Under the pieces are notes generated by a model. It did no database searches. It saw nothing but the letters and a program-made list of their open reading frames with translations, and was not told the DNA's origin. A DNA stretch of 64,000 nt from Litoditis marina. Lineage: Eukaryota; Nematoda; Chromadorea; Rhabditida; Rhabditidae. The position numbers were made by a program, and so were the translations under genes. Numbering within the stretch: the first letter of the stretch is position 1; every line of letters begins with the position of its first letter. The DNA lies in the NCBI GenBank assembly GCA_964036275.1, contig OZ038435.1, positions 11,137,634-11,201,633 of the forward strand, in the 5' to 3' direction. Shown piece after piece: positions 14,201 to 23,200 of the stretch.

Positions 14201-17200
14201 TTGACCCGTGCACTGGTCAAATCGTACAAAGGCTTTGCTATGTGAGCAAATCGAAGAATGAACTTTCTGTAATACCCAGCCATTCCTAGAAAAGTACGAA
14301 GTTCGCCAACATTAGTGGGTCTAGGAAATTTTTCGATTTTAACAATCTTTCCTGGATCCGTATGAACACCCGTTTGATCGACTACATGCCCTAGAAACCC
14401 AACTGATTCCTCCATCAACATACATTTCTGAGGCTTCACCTTCAGGTTGGCACCCTTCAATGCCTCCAACACCCTGCTCAACACCTCGATATGTCGCTCC
14501 TTGTTGGCTGTCGCCACGATTACATCATCTATGTAGACCGCCACTTCAGTACCAATCAAATCCCCTAGTACCGTGTTCATCATTCTTTGGAAAACCGCTG
14601 GTGCTGTGGACAGCCCGAACGGCAGTACCCGAAACTGAAACAGACCCTCCGTTGTTGTGAACGCACTTTTCTCTTTTGCATCATCTGATAGTGGTATTTG
14701 CCAATACCCCGATGCTAGATCCAACGTACTGAATAGTCTCTTCCCGTTCAGATTCTGAAGCATTGCATCAATCGATGGTAACGGATAACTGTCTTGCTTC
14801 GTAACCTTGTTGAGCTGCCGATAATCAATACATAACCGTATGGATCCATCTTTTTTCTCTACCAATACAATTGGTGATGCCCATGGGGAATAACTGTTCT
14901 CAATGATATTTCGTTCCTTCAGGTCTATCAACATTTCTTTCACCTTGTCTCTCAGCCCTAATGGTACAGGTCTGGTTCTCTGCTTGATAGGCTTCTGATC
15001 ACCCGTCTCAATATCTTGCATGACCGTATCGGTCTGCGTCAACTCCAAGTCTGATATAGCAAACACATCCTCAAATTTTTGTACAACTTTTGCAATTTGT
15101 TTGTCCAAGTTACCGTTCTTGTTATTCTCTTTCAGAAGTGCCATCAATTTTCCCCGACGTTCGTGTTGAGACAATTTCTCATTCCTAGCCATATCCAACA
15201 TGTCTGAGGGATTATCCCTATACTGAGGATCCGACCAGTATTCCGTAGACCATTCCCCAATTTCACTTCCGGCTGGCATTTCCCATACTTCATCTGAATT
15301 GTTTACCACTGATAGCACCGCTCTACCTTCATCGCTTGCGTCACAAATACCTGATAGTACCCTATCGTCCTTCGAGATAAAGACCAGATCCTTTCCAGAC
15401 CGATCCGCAACTACTTCTATGCACTTGCTCTCTCCGGGACGTACCAATAGGTCCGAGACTGTCGTCACAGCCTTGTGTTGCGTCTGAATATTGACATTCG
15501 ACGGCTCCACCCCCATTGCAGGTTGTACTTGTGATTGAATATCTTGCAAATGTAACCCTAGTTGAGACATCGCATTGGTACCCAAGATGATTGTGCTATC
15601 AGCCTTCTTTTGGACATGTAATACTACCCCATGTGACCGACCGTTCATTTGAATATTTGTACGTATCAATGCCAAGAAGTCCATGCCATTCCCAGATGCG
15701 TCGGTGACTTTTTGCATCATTCCACTATCGAACACTTCTGACAGTGTGTCAATATCTACCCCCTTTTCTTTCGCTTTATGAAGGAGGCCCACCGGTATAA
15801 TCGAAATCACCGATCCTGTGTCGATGAAGATGTTTACCCTCAACCCAAATACTTCGGCCTCACGGTATACGTGTTCGCCGAAAATGTCACTTTCAATTAC
15901 CGGATGTGAGTAGACACTATTGCACTTCCACTCCTGACCTCCCATCATACTCGAAAGATGTTCAGGTTCGCTTGACCGAACTTGATATGAGCCCCGTGAC
16001 GCTTGACCCCCACGACCCCCTCTACTGTTACCGAATCCCCGACCTCGACCTCTCGAGTTCATAGGCGTGAAGTTCGACATCGCCCGCTCTTCAGTACTGG
16101 ATGTTGTTGCCGCTGGTGGTGTACGATTATTCTCTCCCTTGGGACATTCATACCTCATGTGTCCCATCTCATTACAATTGAAACACCTTGTCATATCCCC
16201 TTTCGTGCATTCATGTTTCCGGTGTCCCAATTCATTACAATTATAACACCTGAAACCCGAATATGAATTTTGACCATTCCCTCCTGAGATATTATGCCCA
16301 TTTGTCACCGCCATTTGCCTTCCATTTGGAACAGTTCCCCGACTTTTTGAATCACCTACTGGCCTACTCTCCTTTCTTTGCATATTGTTCAACACCCTTG
16401 CCCTCTCCAATCTGAACGCGACGTTCTTGACTGCTTCATATTTGTTATTAGCCTTAGCTTCCAACTCAACCAACATATGATAAGAATCCGGCCAATCCTT
16501 CAAAGACATGTACAAGGTAGTCGCCAGTTCAAAATCCCTATCACTATCCCCATAGGCTTCCCTGGCCAACTTTTCCATCTGGATGCAAAATTCGGCGACA
16601 GACTGCCCATCCTTGCGAACCAATTGTTTGAACCTTTCTTGTGCTTTCATTCTGTCCCCCACATTTGTATTCATTGATTTCAAGATATCTATCAATTGTT
16701 GGTATGTCAGGTTATTACGATTCGAGCCAATCGCATCATACCGCGCGCGCGCCGGTCCTACCAGTGTGTTTACCAGTATATCTCGTCTGTCAACATCAGA
16801 GAATACATTACGGCTGTATTTGAGTTCCAGTTGACGCAGTAAATCATCCAACCTTTCCTTACCCGAAAATTTTGGTATCTCTGGCACAGCTGAGCACCGC
16901 ATGACATCGCGCATCATGCGTGCCATTTGCATAGTTTCACTTTCAGAGCCCGGCCCACCCGATACAGCGCCATCGACGGCATTGTATCGGTAGCCGTTCT
17001 CCACCTCAGAGTCCCTCAATTTTCCTTCTACCCTATCCTCGGAATGTCTGCCCAAAATTTGTGTCTCACCTCTTGGGGTATTCTCCAACGTGTTGTACCA
17101 CCCACTGCCCGACACACCTTGCCAAGTTGACCTCTGGTGCCTCCGAGAAGAATCTACCACGTCCTTCTGAAAGTATTGATTGTGTGTGCGGGTCATACCT

Positions 17201-20200
17201 CCTTGACGAGTATAATCCCCGTAACCAAATACACCACCAATTCTCTCACCTTGCTCCTCCAGCGGCTCGACATGAGCGTCTACCCTCTCCCGTGCTCTTT
17301 CTTCATCTTCTTCTTCCGAATCATTCTCTCCTTCCTCCAGGAACGGCCTTCTCTGCTGGCGCAACCGCTCGATCTCCATCTGTAAACAATTGACTTTATT
17401 TCTCATTTCCTGACTCTCCCTCTCTACTTCATTCTTCATTCTCGCGAGTTCCCTTTGAATAGCTACAATTTCCGTAGTCTTCTCTCTCACTTTTACCTTC
17501 AATGTCGCGCACTGACTCTCCAGATCACTACATCTATTTGCATAATGATCCCTCTCCCCTTGGCACTTTTCCTTCTCAACTTTCTCTTTCTGAATAGACT
17601 CAATTACCTGATTCCATCTCCCTTCTACTTCCTCACGTTCACACTTGAGGACATGGGTTATGAAGTCAACAACGTGTGCATCTACAATAGCACTATCCAG
17701 CTTCCCCGCCAGTTCATGCTCGTTGATACCAAACCGTGTCAGGACATCACCCATATTACCCATCTCGCACTCGTTCACCATAGTTAAAGCATACTCAACC
17801 GCACTCGACATTACCGCCTTGAACTCATCATTTCTCGTTTTTGACATTCGCCAATTGGCCACAGCTGCCATACACGTTTCCTCAATGTCATTAATAGCAG
17901 TTTTCACTCTCTCTCTTGAACTAACCGCATGACGCTCCCTTTCCGCCTGCATCTCTCCCTCGATTCTTTCCCGATCCTCGATAAATTCCATCTGTTCGTT
18001 CGCTCCTTGCGGTTGGCGAAACTGATGTCCTTCTGGCTGATTGTTCTCCATTGATTCTGTAACATTTCCGTTACTTCTTGGTACTCGTACTCCACCTTCT
18101 CCCTCGACGGAGTCGCGTGAAAAGAGTCCTTGCTCATTCATATTCTCAACTCACACTTAGAAATTTTCAAAATAAACCAAACTAGTGTATCGACACACTG
18201 TTCACTTAATTCACGTATGCACCAGCTTAATCAATACCGAGTTGCTATTCGTGGCCCGTGGTCGGTTCGGCCCCCATGTAACACTAGCGGAAACTCCGGT
18301 TCCGATATTCAACACCAAAACACAGCAAAAATTACCTTATACGGTATTCCAGCTACTTCCCGTGTGCTTCTCTCCCAGTCCGGACTAGAGGTGACTCTAA
18401 TCTAGAAATAGAATAATATACACACACACTAATCCTCGAATACTCGAGAGGTTAACGGGTTCCACGACAAAACACAAAATATGCAATAGGCAAAGATAAT
18501 ACCGATGGTAGGACACCACTGGAGTGCAAACACGAACAAGCTGGTAAATAAAGAAACTTTACTAGATGACAAATTTAGAAACAAGTTACAAAATCAGCAA
18601 CAATCAAAAGGTACAACAAAATTGTGGGAACTAGCCTTTCAGCGGTCTTACTACTACGCCTAACTAGACTTAGGCGTCAACTAGCTCTCGGTGTCGAAAC
18701 CAATCGCTATTATTACCTCTCTCAACTCGCAGGAAACTACCAACAACTATTCTCTCCGAAATCTTCTCTATTCTAAAAAATTAGAAGGAAAAATCATCAA
18801 GACGATGATTTTTGAGTGGCATAACCAACCGCCGTGTACGTATTTGTACCGTAACCCAAAAATCAACGTTTTCGCGTTGACGGCATCTCGACATTGTTGG
18901 TTTTTTTGTATTTCTCTTTTCACAGATCGGACCGGAAGGAGAAAAAAGAGGTTGAACGTAACTCTTCTCAGAAGGTGGCTAAAACCAGAAGGGACAAGTT
19001 CCGTGACCGCAACCATTCCCACAGGTACTGGTAGATCAAGGAATTCCAGGCAAACAGTATTTATCTCATTCTTCATAGAAGTACCTCACGCCCACGTACT
19101 TATAATGCCTGCCTAACAGTAGTTGAAGACACACTTCAGTAAAGCTGTTTGAATAGTCAGGAAAATGCGAAGGATACTTCTTCCTTTTGCCCTATTTTGG
19201 ATGCAATTTCTTGAATTTTTATGACATAATTGAACGAATGAAATGAATAATTGTCTTGATTCATTTCAGTTCTGAGCTAGCAGGAACATCAGCTGTCTCA
19301 GAAGAAGTTGGAGAGTCTGTCATCAACCAGCGTACGCCCGAAGTTGCGAAACCAGACCCTATCAGCTGTAACCTGTGTCAGACTGATATTCAACCAATGG
19401 ACGAAGTCTATTACAAGGTGGGTTTGGTTATAAAGTTCGACATGGTTTGGTGCGTAGTTTGATCTATTTTGAAAAGTGGGATCACACTACAATCACAGTG
19501 GGCCCAGTAACATGTACTGTATAGGTCTATATAGGTCTACCTTTGAATCACTATATAGTAGCTGGGTTTATCGTATTACTGACATTTATCGTTCTGATCT
19601 TTTACAGTTAGCCGAAACGGTAATAATCAGTCTTCATTGATTGTTTACAGGTCTTTTGCTTAGACGACTGCCAGCTGTTTGTTCATAAAAAGTGTCTACA
19701 GGAAGGTTTGGCTGGTCAGGGGCTGTACAAGAAAAGGGAATACAAGGTAATCTTTCTACTATCAAGCTAATTTTGATATTGTATTGTGCATGGGTTTTCT
19801 CCTTTATTTTCTCTCCTTCTTTGAGTTTGGTTTTGATTCTGAGATCTGAGAATCGTCATGAGAATATGAGAATGAGTTCTATCAATTTTGGATGATTTCG
19901 TGACAAGAGCTGTATTGTCATTTTTGCTCATAACCGTTTCAAAAACAAAAAGTGAAAGTGAGTCTTAGCTACCTTGTTAATGTGCATCGTTTCAGCGGAC
20001 TGTCTGTTCAGTATGGAGTTCTATATTGGAATGAGCAGCAAAATATGCGAAAATCTGATGTTCTGAGGTTTTCTTCAAACTAATTCTGTGTTTCAGGAGG
20101 GAATCTGTCCGATGGAAAAATGCTCGGCTCACCTCCGAGAAATCTACGAATTCTCCGTCACGAACGAAGAGTCGCTGGTTAGTTGCATCTTGTGAAATTC

Positions 20201-23200
20201 TTGTGAAATTCAAACTGGGTTTTGTAGTAGCGGAAATGGGCAGGTGAGGTGAGTATGTCCAGCTAAAAATGAAATAGTTGTACTTTCATTATGGATCTGG
20301 CTTCTCAAAGAAGGACGATTAAGTGACCCAATCCCAACGCTTCGGTCCCTTGATCTGCAAAACATCAATTGCAATTCAATGGAAAAGGATCGATGCGTCG
20401 GGATTGGTCCCCATATTCGTCCTGCTTTAAAGGGAAAACACGAACACCACTTCGAAAAGTGACTAATGATGAGGAGGAGTCAGTGTGAAAATGGAGATAT
20501 TTTACGCATAGCGGGCGATAAATGGTAAAGTGTGCTGAAGTATGATCAATGATCATAAATATGAGTTAAATCGTACTGATTTTGCTCGTTTTCAGTATCT
20601 GAAATGTGCCACAAAATTGGAGAAAAGGGATGCTGAGATCTTGGCGAAAAATAACAAGAAGAAGGAGTTCTCGACGAGAACGGAAGAGCAAACGGGTGGT
20701 ACGTGGGTGGTTCTTATAGTCATTTTCTTGCTCAAGGCGAAAGTAGTTTTTTCCTGTTAAGTGTTGTCGATTAAAGAAGGACAGAAGTGAGTGCCAACAC
20801 AGGTTGTACGAGCTTAGAACGATTGGCGCCAATTTTCTGCGATTGGCCAGCTACAAAAACGAGAGAGCATGTACGTCAATGAGGCTGCAGACAGTCTGTG
20901 TCTCCCTGGCCTGCACACACTCTCGTACACCTAATAAAAAAGTGGCTGGGATTTGTCTGAGGGGTACCTTAATTTACGGTGGCGCACGACGAAACTAAAA
21001 TGTGTGCACCGTATGCTAGTTAGATAAATTGATTCGCATAGACAGAGGTTTGTAGCAGTCTGGGCTAGACAGCTCTTTTATAATACCACTGTCCCTTTTG
21101 AACGGAAATAGCTGAATGCACTGTCATCGAGTGATCTGGTAACCGTTACATGTCTTGAACAAGTGAACAAGTGTCTGTACTTTATTTATACAAAAACGCG
21201 TATGGTATTGTATTTGTATTCTCCTTCACTACAGTTTCTGTGTTTGAAGAAGGACGATTATGTGGTTCAATCTCAACGCTTCAGTCCTTTAAACCGCAAT
21301 AGATTTTTCAATAGCAGTTTAAAGGACCGATGTCACGGGATTGGTCCACATGAACGTCCTTCGTTAAGAACCGCTCCCGGTGCCAGTCTTCAGTGAAGCA
21401 GTTGAGAGAGAGAAAAGCGTACCAGCCAAGATGCCGGCACCACCTCGCAGCGCCCTCCCAGTTGGAAAAACATACCGACCCATTCTCCCGCCCCCGAAAC
21501 CCAACCGATCTATCCCCCTTCCGGTTGATATTGAGAACGGTACGCTTCTCGTTCATACTTTATATTGTAACATAGAAGTGAAAATTGCTTTAAAAGTTTT
21601 ATCGTTAGTATTACATAAGAGAAAAGCTCTTTCTACATATAATTTTCAGTAGAACAGAAGATTATTTGAAACACAAGTGAGTTAAAAAGTTGAAGACCAT
21701 ATTAGTATAGTAGAAATATACTCAAAAAAAGTATTTATTTCAGTTGTTCCTTTGGTGAAGGCAAAGAATGAACTGGAAGAAAAATATGCGATTTCGGAAC
21801 AGCAGCCAAAGAAAAAGACGAAAAAATTGAATAAAAAGAAGGTAAATTTCGTATAATTACTATCTGAAAGAAGAATATCTCGAGTAGAAGTTATCAACTG
21901 AATAAAAATTAGAAAAATGGGCTATATGGGGAGTTACCAATTCGTTGTTGTCGTTTGATTTCATTACACGTCATAGTGGAAGTGGAAGGAGAATCGGACG
22001 GAGAAATGAGGGATCAAACTACAAACACAGGCTTACTTTGAGAGGGACGTGAATAGCAAATAGAAAAACCTGTTTTTCAGGTTATCATCGATATGAACTT
22101 CGGTTTCCGGGAAAAACGAATGGAAGAAAGACAAAATGGCAATCGGTCTGTCACTGAGGTTTGTGTCCTGACACCCTAATCCCTATGCGAAACTACCTTT
22201 TTCCGAGACCGCAGAGCTCAAACATAATTCTGCTGAGCATGTACAACTTTGATCGTCGAAAACTGCATTGAACACCGATTCAACCTTGACCTTGCCTGAT
22301 TAATGGAATTTGAAACGAGTGAACAGAAATCCTCCTGAGTGGAAAAGATTCGAATAAGAGCCCGCTCTCAATCCATTTTGGACAACGGTGAAAAATTTAC
22401 TACAAACAGAAAAAAAGTGGTTCAGAACCAGATGTACGGTATTGATAGTGACCCGGTTTTCTCTAAGCAAACCCAGCAAACTGCTTACAGGTGTCCATAG
22501 AGAGGGAAATCGGGCGGGGCCGGTCCCACTGGAGCCAACATCAAGGAAACGGTACTTCAAAGACATATGTGGACTTCTATCCGCGATGTAAAGTTTGTCT
22601 GGTAGCCATGGCAAAGAGGGAGGATGTTGTGTGTTGTCCCCAATGCGGTGACTCGTATCACAGTCAGGTCGGTTGAGATTTTAGGTATTTTAGAATAAAC
22701 AGAGTACGTAAACATGTGCTACAACATTACTGCTCCTGCAACGCGTCCTGCGTCTCTCGATCTGCGCGCTATTTCGCGACACTCGTATCTCGGCCGGATG
22801 TGAGAGTAGAGTTATAGCGTATGGCTCCGGAGAAGTAGGTTGGGATAGAAAGGTTGGAATGTTCATGCATACGGCTAGCAGTAGATCTCATAGTGGTAAA
22901 AAAACGGTACCGCTCCCTCTCAACCTATTTTCGGGTTAACAATATTTAGTAGCGCGGTTCTTGGTTCTTTTGTAGAAACATAACCTGTCTTTGGACGTTT
23001 TGACATTTGTTTCATTGTTAGTCACCTACTGAGAACGCCAAAATCTGAATTGTGGTTTGATTGCACGGCAAGTTTGAGAGTAGGACATGTGATGGGTAAA
23101 ACTACAAACACAGTGGTTCAGAACCAGATTCCCGGTGTTCTCTAAGCAAACCCTCTAAGTTGTTTTGTTTACAGGCGTCCGCCGATTGGGAAATCGGGCA

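Larger units (their letters stand above)
10125..18893 (-). mobile_element. Complete Ty3/gypsy LTR retrotransposon, inserted in a gene A intron
   Basis: An 8.8-kb element reading right to left: 617-bp direct LTRs at both ends (TG..CA termini in element orientation), a TGG primer-binding start beside the 5' LTR, gag-protease-RT-RNaseH-integrase order, and a G-rich polypurine tract before the 3' LTR. The target site is duplicated (TTGT at 10121-10124 and 18894-18897). Integrase after RNase H places it in Ty3/gypsy (Metaviridae). The LTRs differ at only one position I could find (near 10391 against 18543), so insertion is recent. It lies antisense within gene A and would be spliced out with the intron between 9911 and 18926. 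The coding region is broken in the integrase. Confidence 0.95.

Noticed and set aside
11691..17932. Many open frames on the + strand across the Ty3/gypsy element
   Set aside because: They are antisense shadows of Gag-Pol, which has clear catalytic motifs on the - strand.
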